Shown: positions 54,211-64,000 of the stretch, piece by piece
How the letters are laid out: every line of letters begins with the position of its first letter
How positions within the stretch are numbered: position 1 is the stretch's first letter
From: Mycolicibacterium hodleri
GTDB taxonomy: Bacteria; Actinomycetota; Actinomycetes; Mycobacteriales; Mycobacteriaceae
Direction: 5' to 3'
Length of the DNA: 64,000 nucleotides
Assembly: GCF_025822245.1 (NCBI RefSeq)
Contig: NZ_JACKTL010000036.1
Span: 62,285 to 126,284 of the forward strand
The notes under the pieces: generated by a model
Seen by the model: the letters and a program-made list of their open reading frames with translations, nothing else
What the model was told of the DNA's origin: nothing
The model's database searches: none
Translations under genes and position numbers: made by a program

Positions 54211-56259
54211 CTAGCCCAGCGCCGCGGTCAGCGCCGTGGTGAGCTCGGGGCCCGCCGAACTGTTCAGGTTTTGGTAGTCCCCGCCGGTGGCCTGTGCCAC
54301 TGCCTCCCACGTGCTCCGGTCGGGATCGCCGCCGAAGTCGACGACGTTGACCGCGACGGGCCGCGCCTGGTTGAAGTTCTGCTTGATGAAGTCCTGCAGA
54401 CCCGGGCCGTCGAGCGACTGGTCGGTGTGCGGACCCGCCGTGATGACGAGCACCGAATTGGGTTGACCCTCACGGAAGTTGGCGACCGCCTCCGGGTACA
54501 GCAGGCGCAGGGTGGTGAAGGACACCGCACCACCGTTGCTGGGCACCTGACCGTTGAGGTTGGTGGTCAGCACCTGCGAGCGCGGCGTGCCGCCGACCTG
54601 TTCGTCGAGCGGCCCCATCGGCACCTCCGAACGCCCTGCCACGCCGTCGAAGGTCCACAGCCCTACCGCCGAGGTCGACGGCAAGGCCTGTAGCCGAGCG
54701 GTGAGCGCGGCAGTGACGTTGGCCAGTCTGGACTTACCGCCCTCGTCGGCGCTCATGGACTGGTCCAGCAGCACCGTGACTGCCGGGTCCTGCGCCGGCG
54801 CACTGACCAGGTTGGCCAGGGTGGCCCGCAGCCCAGTGTCACCGATCGAGAGCGGGGCGGGCAGCGCGGCGAAGTCCGTCACGTCGCTTTGCGGCGGGTT
54901 GGTCCCCTCGGCGCGGAAGCCTGCCGCCGCGAGGTCGGCGAGGGCTTCGGGCTTGCGCAGGAATCGCGCGAACTCGCTTGCCGCGCTGACCTGTTCCTGG
55001 CTCAGCCAGGTGCCGGCCAGCAACACGGTGGGATAGTCGGCCACGGCGGTCGGTCCGGACGGCAGCCAGCCGGCGAGCTTGTCCTTGGCGTCGGCCTGCG
55101 AGCCCCGCTGGAAGATTTGCTGCTCGGTGGCGACCACCGCGTGCACGTCGGCGGTGGCCGGGTCGGTCGCGTTCAGCATCGCGTCCATCGCCGTCGACGA
55201 CTTGTCGTCGGCCAGCTTGGGCTGCGCGGCCCGCAGTGTCGCGATGGCGTTCGCCCCGGACGTCGTGGGTTGGCCCTGCGGTGCCGACGCCGACGCGACG
55301 GCCTCGGCGGCCAGATAGGTGGCGTCGCTGTCGCCGGTCATCGGCAACGCCAACTTCAGCGATCCCCAGCCGGGCAGGTTCATCCCGTCCAGTGCGGTGG
55401 GATTGCTCTGCAGGCCGGGCAGTGCGTCCCAATTACGTTGTCCGAGAGCGCTCTTCAACTGCGGCCGCATGGCGATCATCACCGGTGAGGTGACCAGGGA
55501 GCGACTGTCGCTGACGGTCTTCTCGCCGGACGCGGCTTCCAGGCGAGCCTCGGAGATCGAACTGCCGGGGATCCAGAGGGCGGGCTGGTCACCCAGGTCG
55601 GCGGGCCAGGGACCGGCGAAACCGTTGACCACCTGGTCGGACTCGGCGGCCTTGACCCCGACCTTGACGCACTTGTCACCGACCGGGGCCGCGGACTGGT
55701 TGTACTTCTCGGCCAGCGGGGTGATCTGGTCGGCGATGGAGGGGTCGACCACCACGGCGACAGCCACCTCGCCGGCCACGCATCGAGCGGCGCCTGCCTG
55801 GGAGCGTTCCGAGAGTGAGTCCCCGAAGAATCGCCAGGCGATGACGGCGCCGACCACCACGACCACGGTTACCAGCGCGACGATCACCCCGACGCTGATA
55901 CCACGCCGTTTGGGGGTGATGGCACGGTGGCTGCCGGTCCACTCACTGCTCTCCCAATCGCGACGATTGGGAGATCCGGGCGTCGTGGCGAACGCCGTGG
56001 TGGCGGCTTCCTGCTCCTCGAGGTAGGAGTAGTCGCCCTCGTCCTCGCGTGGGTCCGCCGGTTCGCCGTGCCCCGGTTGGTCGTACTCCTCGTCCTCGAA
56101 ACCGGGGTCGTCGTAACCGGTTTCGTACTCCTCGACGACGTCGTCGTCGGGGTGATACGACGGGTACCGGTCCTCATACGGTGCGCCCGGCCGATCGTCG
56201 CCCGCGCCCGGTCCCGCCTCCGAGGAATCCTCCGGGTCGGGAATGCTATGCCTGCCCAT
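54211..56259 (-). CDS. Membrane-anchored protein with solute-binding-like and VWA domains (Rv1836c-like)
   Basis: 682 aa (Rv1836c is ~677). Order: acidic, disordered cytoplasmic part (~1-110), one membrane helix at ~118-142 (VGVIVALVTVVVVVGAVIAW), an outside region resembling a periplasmic solute-binding protein (~165-480; VAVAVVVDPSIADQITPLAE, WPADLGDQPALWIPGSS), then a VWA domain (~490-680) with a MIDAS DQSMS in VTVLLDQSMSADEGG and TTNLNGQVPSNGGAVSF. The MIDAS Asp-x-Ser-x-Ser suggests metal-dependent ligand binding. Known: Rv1836c is uncharacterised to my knowledge. Proposed role: envelope adhesion or signalling. Confidence 0.8.
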   Translation of the reverse strand: MGRHSIPDPEDSSEAGPGAGDDRPGAPYEDRYPSYHPDDDVVEEYETGYDDPGFEDEEYDQPGHGEPADPREDEGDYSYLEEQEAATTAFATTPGSPNRRDWESSEWTGSHRAITPKRRGISVGVIVALVTVVVVVGAVIAWRFFGDSLSERSQAGAARCVAGEVAVAVVVDPSIADQITPLAEKYNQSAAPVGDKCVKVGVKAAESDQVVNGFAGPWPADLGDQPALWIPGSSISEARLEAASGEKTVSDSRSLVTSPVMIAMRPQLKSALGQRNWDALPGLQSNPTALDGMNLPGWGSLKLALPMTGDSDATYLAAEAVASASAPQGQPTTSGANAIATLRAAQPKLADDKSSTAMDAMLNATDPATADVHAVVATEQQIFQRGSQADAKDKLAGWLPSGPTAVADYPTVLLAGTWLSQEQVSAASEFARFLRKPEALADLAAAGFRAEGTNPPQSDVTDFAALPAPLSIGDTGLRATLANLVSAPAQDPAVTVLLDQSMSADEGGKSRLANVTAALTARLQALPSTSAVGLWTFDGVAGRSEVPMGPLDEQVGGTPRSQVLTTNLNGQVPSNGGAVSFTTLRLLYPEAVANFREGQPNSVLVITAGPHTDQSLDGPGLQDFIKQNFNQARPVAVNVVDFGGDPDRSTWEAVAQATGGDYQNLNSSAGPELTTALTAALG

Positions 56260-56313
56260 TCCAACCCCTGTACTCGTTGACTCTCGTGGTCACCTGAACC
56301 CGCCGAATCCTAG

Positions 56314-58512
56314 TCACCGGTTGGCGTGACGAGCCTTGAACTCCCGGCGACGGCGATGCAGGATCGGCTCGGTATAGCCGTTGGGTTGCGCGGCGCCGGA
56401 CAGAATCAGCTCCTGGGCCGCTTCGAAGGCGATGCTGGCCTCGGGATCGGGCGCCATGGGCAGATAGTCGGAGTCCTTGGCGTTCTGCTCGTCGACCACG
56501 CCGGCCATCCGCCGCAGGCTGGCCTTGACGTCCTCCTCGGTGATCACGCCATGCCGCAGCCAGTTGGCCAGCAACTGGCTGGAGATCCGCAGGGTGGCGC
56601 GGTCCTCCATCAGCGCGACGTCGTGGATGTCGGGGACCTTGGAGCAGCCGACGCCCGCGTCGACCCAGCGCACCACGTAGCCGAGGATCGACTGGCAGTT
56701 GTTGTCGACCTCCTCGCGGATCTCCTCCGGCGCCCACGCGAGCTCCTTGGCCAGCGGGATGGTCAGCAGCTGGTCGAGGGTGGTCCGCTTCTTGCCGGCG
56801 AGTTCCTTCTGCACCTCGAACACGTCCACCTGGTGGTAGTGCATCGCGTGCAGCGTGGCACCGGTCGGCGACGGCACCCATGCCGTGGTGGCGCCCGCCT
56901 TGGGCTGACCGATCTTCTGCTCGACCATGTCGGCCATCAGCTCGGTCATGGCCCACATGCCCTTGCCGATCTGGGCCTTGCCGGACAGGCCCGCGGCCAG
57001 ACCGACGTCGACGTTGGCGTCTTCGTAGGCCTTGATCCACGGCTGGCTCTTCATCGTGCCCTTGCGGACCATCGGACCGGCCTCCATGGAGGTGTGGATC
57101 TCGTCGCCGGTGCGGTCCAGGAAGCCGGTGTTGATGAACACCACCCGGTCGGCGGCGGCCTTGATGCAGGCCTTCAGGTTCACCGTGGTGCGCCGCTCCT
57201 CGTCCATGATGCCGACCTTCATGGTGGCCTGCGGCAGGCCGAGCACGTCCTCGACCCGGCTGAACAGCTCGCAGGTGAACGCCACCTCGTCGGGGCCGTG
57301 CATCTTGGGCTTGACGATGTAGATGGACCCGCTGCGGCTGTTCAGCAGGGGCCCGTTCTGGTCGTCGGCCTTGAGGCCGTGCATGGCGATCAGCCCGGTG
57401 AACAGCGCGTCCTGGATGCCCTCGGGCACCTCGGAGCCGTCCTCGAAGACGATGGCGTCGTTGGTCATCAGGTGGCCGACGTTGCGCACGAACAACAGGC
57501 TGCGGCCGGGCAGGGTCAGTTCGGACTCGCCGTCCGGGGCGGTGAAGGTGCGGTCGGCGTTCAGCACCCGGGTGAACGACTTGCCGCCCTTGCTGACCTC
57601 TTCGGTCAGGTCGCCGCGGTTGAGCCCCAACCAGTTGCGGTAGCCGAGCACCTTGTCGTCGGCGTCGACGGCGGCGACCGAGTCCTCGAAGTCCATGATC
57701 GTGGTGACGGCCGACTCCAGTACGACGTCCTTGACGCCCGCCTTGTCGGTCGACCCGACGGGGGATTCGGGGTCGACCAGGATCTCGACGTGCAGGCCGT
57801 GGTGGACCAGGAGGATCGACCACTGGGGCGAGCCGAGTTCGCCGGTGTAGCCGGCGAACTCGTCGGGGTCGGCGAGGCCGACCGCAAGGTCGTCACCGAC
57901 GGTGACGAGCAGCTGGCCGTCGTCGATCGTGAACCCGGTGGCATCTGCCCACGACCCCGACGCCAGGGGCACGGACTCGTCGAGGAAGTTGCGGGCGTAG
58001 GCGATGACCTTGTCGCCGCGCACCTGGTTGTAGCCGTCGGTGCCCTTCTCGGCGCCGTCGGTCTCGGGGATGACGTCGGTGCCGTACAGCGCGTCGTACA
58101 GCGAACCCCACCGCGCGTTGGAGGCGTTCAGTGCGAACCGGGCGTTGAGGATGGGCACCACCAGCTGCGGGCCCGCGGTGCTGGTGATTTCCTCGTCGAC
58201 GCCCGAGGTGGTGATCGTGAAGTCGTCCGGCTCCGGAAGCAGGTAGCCGATGTCGGTGAGGAACGTCTGGTATTCCGCGGCGTCGAACGGTCCGATCACG
58301 CGCTGGCGGTGCCACTTGTCGATCTGGGCCTGCAGTTCGTCCCGGCGGGCCAGCAGATCCTGGTTCTGGGGCGCGAGATCGGCGACGACCTTGTCCACGC
58401 CCGCCCAGAAGCTGTCGGGGTCGACACCGGTACCGGGCAGCGCTTCGTTGGTGATGAAGTCGTGCAGCACCCGTGCCACTCGCAGATTTCCGACGGTCAC
58501 GCGGTCAGTCAT
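56314..58512 (-). CDS. glcB: Malate synthase G
   Basis: 732 aa from the ATG at 58512 (AGGA 5 nt upstream; an upstream GTG-type frame adds five residues and is rejected). Isoform G features: [17 protein letters not shown] with the catalytic Arg, [33 protein letters not shown] with the Mg2+ Glu/Asp, and [20 protein letters not shown] with the catalytic Asp, preceded by the C-terminal plug. It condenses glyoxylate and acetyl-CoA to malate in the glyoxylate shunt. Its start lies 12 bp after the end of the DNA-glycosylase-like gene. Single-copy core enzyme, essential for growth on fatty acids in mycobacteria. Confidence 0.97.
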   Translation of the reverse strand: MTDRVTVGNLRVARVLHDFITNEALPGTGVDPDSFWAGVDKVVADLAPQNQDLLARRDELQAQIDKWHRQRVIGPFDAAEYQTFLTDIGYLLPEPDDFTITTSGVDEEITSTAGPQLVVPILNARFALNASNARWGSLYDALYGTDVIPETDGAEKGTDGYNQVRGDKVIAYARNFLDESVPLASGSWADATGFTIDDGQLLVTVGDDLAVGLADPDEFAGYTGELGSPQWSILLVHHGLHVEILVDPESPVGSTDKAGVKDVVLESAVTTIMDFEDSVAAVDADDKVLGYRNWLGLNRGDLTEEVSKGGKSFTRVLNADRTFTAPDGESELTLPGRSLLFVRNVGHLMTNDAIVFEDGSEVPEGIQDALFTGLIAMHGLKADDQNGPLLNSRSGSIYIVKPKMHGPDEVAFTCELFSRVEDVLGLPQATMKVGIMDEERRTTVNLKACIKAAADRVVFINTGFLDRTGDEIHTSMEAGPMVRKGTMKSQPWIKAYEDANVDVGLAAGLSGKAQIGKGMWAMTELMADMVEQKIGQPKAGATTAWVPSPTGATLHAMHYHQVDVFEVQKELAGKKRTTLDQLLTIPLAKELAWAPEEIREEVDNNCQSILGYVVRWVDAGVGCSKVPDIHDVALMEDRATLRISSQLLANWLRHGVITEEDVKASLRRMAGVVDEQNAKDSDYLPMAPDPEASIAFEAAQELILSGAAQPNGYTEPILHRRRREFKARHANR

Positions 58513-58523
58513 GATTTCCTCTC

Positions 58524-59450
58524 TCAAGCGTCGATCCAGCTTACCCGTGGGTAAACCTCGTCCAATCGACCTGCTGCCGCCAGCATCTCGTCACACCGGC
58601 TCAGCAATGCCGCCCGCAACGGAGCCGAGCGATCGGCGACGTCCCGCTGCCGGCGCACGTACTCGGTGCGGCCGGCCGCATTCTCGACGGCGATCGGCTC
58701 GATGCCGAAGTCCGCCAGATCGTAGGGGCTGGCCCGCATGTCGAGTTCCCTGGCCAGGGCGGCGAGGTCCAGGCAGTCCATCAGCAACTCCGAGGGCACC
58801 AGTGCCCCGAGCTTGTAACACCACTTGTACAGGTCCATGTTGGCGTGCACGCACCCCGGTTGTTCGGTGGCGACCTGGGTCTCGCGGCTCAGCGCCTCGG
58901 CGTTGCGCGGCGCGGCGGGCGCGGTGAAGAATCGATAGGCGTCGAAGTGGCTGCAGCGCAACGGATTCGACTCAACTACCTCGTCGGTCCCCGCGGCGCC
59001 GAGTCGCAGGGGCACCTGCTCGTGGCGCACGTCGGTGGTCCGGTAGACCATCGCCCACTCGTGCAGCCCGAAGCAGTTGAGCCGGGCGGGGCGCTCGGCG
59101 GTGGCGCGGAGCAACCCGGCGACGAAGGCCACCGTGTCCAAGCGCGTGCGCAGGTGCTCGTGGCTCGCCGTGACGACGCCTCCGCGCCGGTGGTAGCCCG
59201 CGCGTTCGAGGAACGGCTCCGCCGCCGCACCCTGGAGGGCGACACCGAACCCGGGGTGCCAGCGGCGCAACTGCCGGGGTCGCAGGCTGTAGTAGCTGAA
59301 CAGGAAGTCCCACACCGGATGCGCTTCACCACGCCGAGCCCGCTCCCGGTGGGGCCCCAGGAAGGACTCGGCCCGCTCCAGGTGCGTGCGCTCGCGCTGC
59401 GTCCAGTCGGATTCCTCGAGCACCCGGTGCCCCAGGACCACCTCAGACAC
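58524..59450 (-). CDS. Putative 3-methyladenine DNA glycosylase
   Basis: 308 aa. Family-typical stretches are [55 protein letters not shown] and the terminal [10 protein letters not shown]; actinobacterial proteins of this family are annotated as 3-methyladenine DNA glycosylases. I cannot point to a catalytic Asp with certainty, so the activity is from family name only. GTG start at 59450 overlaps the end of the CBS gene by 8 nt, so it belongs to the minus-strand operon feeding into glcB. M. tuberculosis has no counterpart here as far as I recall. Confidence 0.65.
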   Translation of the reverse strand: MSEVVLGHRVLEESDWTQRERTHLERAESFLGPHRERARRGEAHPVWDFLFSYYSLRPRQLRRWHPGFGVALQGAAAEPFLERAGYHRRGGVVTASHEHLRTRLDTVAFVAGLLRATAERPARLNCFGLHEWAMVYRTTDVRHEQVPLRLGAAGTDEVVESNPLRCSHFDAYRFFTAPAAPRNAEALSRETQVATEQPGCVHANMDLYKWCYKLGALVPSELLMDCLDLAALARELDMRASPYDLADFGIEPIAVENAAGRTEYVRRQRDVADRSAPLRAALLSRCDEMLAAAGRLDEVYPRVSWIDA

Positions 59451-60495
59451 GGTGGGTCCCGTCGCGCACCGTCCCCACCAGGTCCTCGACCAGGTCCTCC
59501 AGCGCCACCAGGGCCGTCACCCGGTCGTCGTTGGTGACGAGGGCCAAGTGGCTGTTGTCCCGCCGCAGCCGCGTCAACGCGTCCGGGACCGGCAACGACG
59601 CGGCCAGCCGTGGCAGCGCGCGGACCGTGGTCAGGTCGACGACCGCATCGGGGTCGCTCATCAGCCCGAGCACGTCCTTGATGTGCAGGTAACCGAGGAA
59701 CTCTCCGGCGGTGTCCGTGACGGGGAAGCGGGAGTAGCCGGTGTCGACCAGGGCCCGTTCGATCGCCGCGACGGTGGGTCCGAGTCCCGGACCGGCCACC
59801 GGGACCGCCCGGATGTCGGACAGGGGGATCGCGACGTCGGACACCACGTGGGTACGCACCTGCAGGGCGCGGGTCAGCCTGCCGTGCTCCTCGGGGTCCA
59901 GCAGGCCCTCCGACAGCGATTCGGCGATCATCTCCGAGAGTTCCACCGTGGACACCGTGACGTCGAGCTCGTCCTTGGGTTCCACCCCGAACGAGCGCAG
60001 GGTCGTGTTGGCACACCAGTTGTAGAAGGCGATGAACGGCTTCGCCAGCCTCATGTAGACGAGGTACGGCGGAATCAGCAGCATCGCGGCCGACTCCGGC
60101 CCGGCGATGGCGATGTTCTTGGGCACCATCTCACCGAGGAGCACGTGAAGGGTGACGACGACGCCGAGCGCGATGACTAACGACACCGTGTGCAGGATCG
60201 TGTCGGGAATGCCGACGACGGCGAACGGCACCTCCAGGAGGTGCGCGACCGCGGGCTCGCCGACGCGACCCAGCAGGATCGAGCAGATCGTGATGCCCAG
60301 CTGGGCACCGGCGAGCATCAACGAGAGCCGCTCACCGGCCCGGATGACCGTGACGGCGCTCTTCTTGCCCTGTTCGGCAAGGGCTTCGAGACGGTCACGG
60401 CGCGCCGAGATCAAGGCGAACTCCGCGCCCACGAAGAACGCGTTGGCGCCGAGCAGCACCACGGTGAGGAACACGCCGAAGACGTCGGATCCCAT
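59443..60495 (-). CDS. CNNM/CBS-domain membrane protein (Rv1841c-like)
   Basis: 350 aa. N-terminal CNNM (DUF21) membrane part with about four helices: GVFLTVVLLGANAFFVGAEF, GERLSLMLAGAQLGITICS, VVTLHVLLGEMVPKNIAIAG. Then two CBS domains (IPLSDIRAVPVAGPGLGPTV, DTGYSRFPVTDTAGEFLGYL) and no CorC_HlyC end. Known: CNNM/TlyC-type proteins are Mg2+/divalent cation transporters or regulators; they are often mis-named hemolysins. The ATG at 60495 overlaps the stop of the next upstream gene (TGATG), and a paired role with it is likely. Confidence 0.88.
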   Translation of the reverse strand: MGSDVFGVFLTVVLLGANAFFVGAEFALISARRDRLEALAEQGKKSAVTVIRAGERLSLMLAGAQLGITICSILLGRVGEPAVAHLLEVPFAVVGIPDTILHTVSLVIALGVVVTLHVLLGEMVPKNIAIAGPESAAMLLIPPYLVYMRLAKPFIAFYNWCANTTLRSFGVEPKDELDVTVSTVELSEMIAESLSEGLLDPEEHGRLTRALQVRTHVVSDVAIPLSDIRAVPVAGPGLGPTVAAIERALVDTGYSRFPVTDTAGEFLGYLHIKDVLGLMSDPDAVVDLTTVRALPRLAASLPVPDALTRLRRDNSHLALVTNDDRVTALVALEDLVEDLVGTVRDGTHRV

Positions 60496-61850
60496 CAGCG
60501 CCCCTCCTCCTCGGACTCGCCGCGGCGGCCCAGTTCGGTGAGCTCGAGCAGGTCGATGCGACGGCCGTCCATCTGGGTCACGGTCGCCTGCCAGTGCACG
60601 GGATCGTCCAACGGGCCGTCGGGGTCGAATTCGGTGAGCTCGACGGTTTCGCCGGGCTCGGGGATGTGGCCAAGCTCCTGCAGGATGAGCCCGCCAATCG
60701 TTTCGTAGTCGCCCTCCGGCGGCCGGAACGACGTCTCGCTCTCGACCTCGTCGATGCGCAGCAGCCCCGAGATGCGCCATCCGTTGCGGACCTCGACCAC
60801 GTCCAGGGTGGCGTCGTCGTGCTCGTCGCGGACGTCGCCGACGATCTCCTCGATGAGGTCCTCGACGGTGACCATGCCCGCCGTACCACCGTATTCGTCG
60901 ACCACCAGCGCGGTCTGCAGTCCGTTGGCGCGGATCTGGGTCATCACGGCGTCGCCGTCCAGGCTCGACGGCACCGTGGACACGGGCCGGGCGATGGCCA
61001 CCAGTTGCGTGGTGGCGCGGTCGGCGACCGGCACGGCGAACGCCTGCTTGACGTGCACGATGCCGACCGTCTCGTCCAGGTCGCCCGCGGTGATGGGAAA
61101 CCGGGAGAACCCGGTGTCGATGGCCTTGAGCACGAGGTCCGCGACCGTGTCGTCGACGTGCAGCGACTCGATCTTCGAGCGCGGCGTCATGAGTTCCTCG
61201 GCGGAGCGCTCACCGAACTGCAGCGAGCGGTCCACCAGGTCGGCGGTGCTGGCGTCCAGGGAGCCGCTGCGCTTGGACGTGCGCACCAAGGAGACGAGCT
61301 CCTGTGGTGAGCGGGCGGACCGCAGTTCCTCGGCGGGTTCGATGCCGAGCCGGCGAAGTATCCAGTTGGCGGTGCCGTTGGTCACCTTGATCGCCGGTGT
61401 GAGGAACCGGGAGAACCACCATTGCGGCGGGGCCGCCCAGCGCGCGGTGGGCGACGGTTTGGCGACGGCCAGGTTCTTCGGCACCAGCTCGCCGAAGATC
61501 ATCGACACCGACGTGGCGATCAGCAGCGCCAGGCCAAGTGCGATGCCGTCTCGCGTGTTCTCTGGCACGCCGATCAGGTCGAGCGGCGCGTGAAGCAGCG
61601 TGGCGACCACGGGTTCGGCGAGATAACCGGTGGCCAGCGTCGTGATCGAGATGCCCAGCTGTGCGCCGGAGAGCTGAAACGACAGGCTGCGGTGCGCCTT
61701 CTGGACGTAGGCGTCGCGCCAGCCGCCGGACTTCGCGTTGGCTTCGACGGTGCTGCGTTCCAGTGCCGTCAGCGAGAATTCGGCGGCGACGAACAGAGCC
61801 GTCCCCGCCGTCAGCAGGAGGAAGGCGAGCAGACTGAGGGCAAGACTCAT
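60495..61850 (-). CDS. CNNM/CBS/CorC membrane protein (Rv1842c-like)
   Basis: 451 aa. CNNM part at ~1-190 ([54 protein letters not shown]), two CBS domains ([40 protein letters not shown]), and a C-terminal CorC_HlyC domain (~355-440; [32 protein letters not shown]). It differs from its neighbour by having this last domain. Together they may form one hetero-oligomeric cation handler. A short Pro/Glu-rich frame ends by ATGA on this start. Confidence 0.88.
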   Translation of the reverse strand: MSLALSLLAFLLLTAGTALFVAAEFSLTALERSTVEANAKSGGWRDAYVQKAHRSLSFQLSGAQLGISITTLATGYLAEPVVATLLHAPLDLIGVPENTRDGIALGLALLIATSVSMIFGELVPKNLAVAKPSPTARWAAPPQWWFSRFLTPAIKVTNGTANWILRRLGIEPAEELRSARSPQELVSLVRTSKRSGSLDASTADLVDRSLQFGERSAEELMTPRSKIESLHVDDTVADLVLKAIDTGFSRFPITAGDLDETVGIVHVKQAFAVPVADRATTQLVAIARPVSTVPSSLDGDAVMTQIRANGLQTALVVDEYGGTAGMVTVEDLIEEIVGDVRDEHDDATLDVVEVRNGWRISGLLRIDEVESETSFRPPEGDYETIGGLILQELGHIPEPGETVELTEFDPDGPLDDPVHWQATVTQMDGRRIDLLELTELGRRGESEEEGR

Positions 61851-61969
61851 CGGAGCCTCGCACCACGGGCGCCGGGCACGTGGCCCGGCTTCCTACTGGA
61901 GGGTTCGGCGTCGGATGGCTCCGAGGAGGCCCGTTCAGGTTCCGGGGCCTCGGCGGGTGCCTGCGGCAC
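61847..61969 (-). CDS. Possible small Pro/Ala/Glu-rich ORF before the CNNM operon
   Basis: 40 codons from GTG at 61969 to TGA at 61847-61849, overlapping the downstream ATG by 4 nt (ATGA). The sequence is disordered ([20 protein letters not shown]) and the frame continues that of guaB1 after its stop. The overlap argues for translation; the composition and missing ribosome site argue against a folded protein. It may be a translational-coupling leader. Confidence 0.3.
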   Translation of the reverse strand: MPQAPAEAPEPERASSEPSDAEPSSRKPGHVPGARGARLR

Positions 61970-62041
61970 GTGTTCCCCTTCGATCGGCGGCGAGATGGCC
62001 CAATCGTAGCGGGGCCGCCGCCATTCAGGACACCGTGGAGG

Positions 62042-64000
<1,959 letters not shown>

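Noticed and set aside
56326..58554. A 742-codon plus-strand open frame opposite glcB
   Set aside because: Shadow frame; glcB has full length and all catalytic residues.

Overview
The window is very GC-rich chromosomal DNA of a fast-growing mycobacterium (Mycolicibacterium type). The evidence is gene content and order: secA2-pgsA2-DUF881-sbp-DUF881-gcvH-garA-ftsR-BFN-MerR-glycine riboswitch-gcvP, then a VWA protein, glcB, two CBS/CNNM proteins, guaB1 and gnd. This reproduces the M. tuberculosis Rv1815-Rv1844c order, without PE/PPE genes, ilvG or the ESX-5 cluster. A mycolic-acid methyltransferase-type enzyme, an F420-type nitroreductase, a 13E12-type HNH gene and many DUF732/PASTA-like secreted proteins agree. 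Start codons are often GTG, and at least fifteen genes have a TANNNT box 6-7 nt before the start, the layout of mycobacterial leaderless transcripts. No tRNA, rRNA, CRISPR array, insertion sequence or prophage was seen.

Left part (1-30.5 kb) is an accessory and metabolic mosaic of short, often convergent units: the end of a D-amino-acid dehydrogenase-like flavoprotein, a GreA-like RNA polymerase factor, exported proteins of unknown role, a membrane acyltransferase, a berberine-bridge-type flavoenzyme lipoprotein, Tex, a ThrE-like exporter, an aldo/keto reductase, an NlpC/P60-like hydrolase, a mycolate-type methyltransferase facing a FadD ligase, an SGNH hydrolase, GIY-YIG and NUDIX proteins, and a two-gene unit of a ferritin-like 'metal-dependent hydrolase' with an FAD/[2Fe-2S] reductase. 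Next come a wrecked malQ (only its first ~86 and last ~79 codons remain, out of frame), an MFS transporter, a paired SMR efflux unit, a type-B carboxylesterase and a DAO-type oxidase.

Middle part (30.5-45 kb): a secreted trypsin-like protein and a SecD-head-like protein are followed by an F420-type nitroreductase facing a TetR gene across two perfect AGAGCA-N-TGCTCT palindromes. A glyoxalase-fold/flavoprotein operon sits behind a KstR-type steroid-regulon palindrome. A frameshifted DUF222/HNH gene has a near-consensus LexA box over its start. Three tandem SbmA/BacA-like ABC transporters (one in M. tuberculosis, Rv1819c) stand back to back with secA2.

Right part (45-64 kb) is the conserved core: phospholipid synthase and DUF881/Sbp membrane proteins, GcvH, GarA (PknG/PknB-controlled FHA switch of glutamate and TCA metabolism), cell-division regulator FtsR, a BFN protein, a MerR regulator and GcvP under a tandem glycine riboswitch. 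A 30-bp perfect hairpin ends that strand. The opposite strand carries the VWA protein, malate synthase GlcB, a predicted DNA glycosylase, two CNNM/CBS proteins, GuaB1 and the truncated gnd gene. Glycine cleavage, GarA and GlcB together tie this block to one-carbon/glyoxylate flux and its control.
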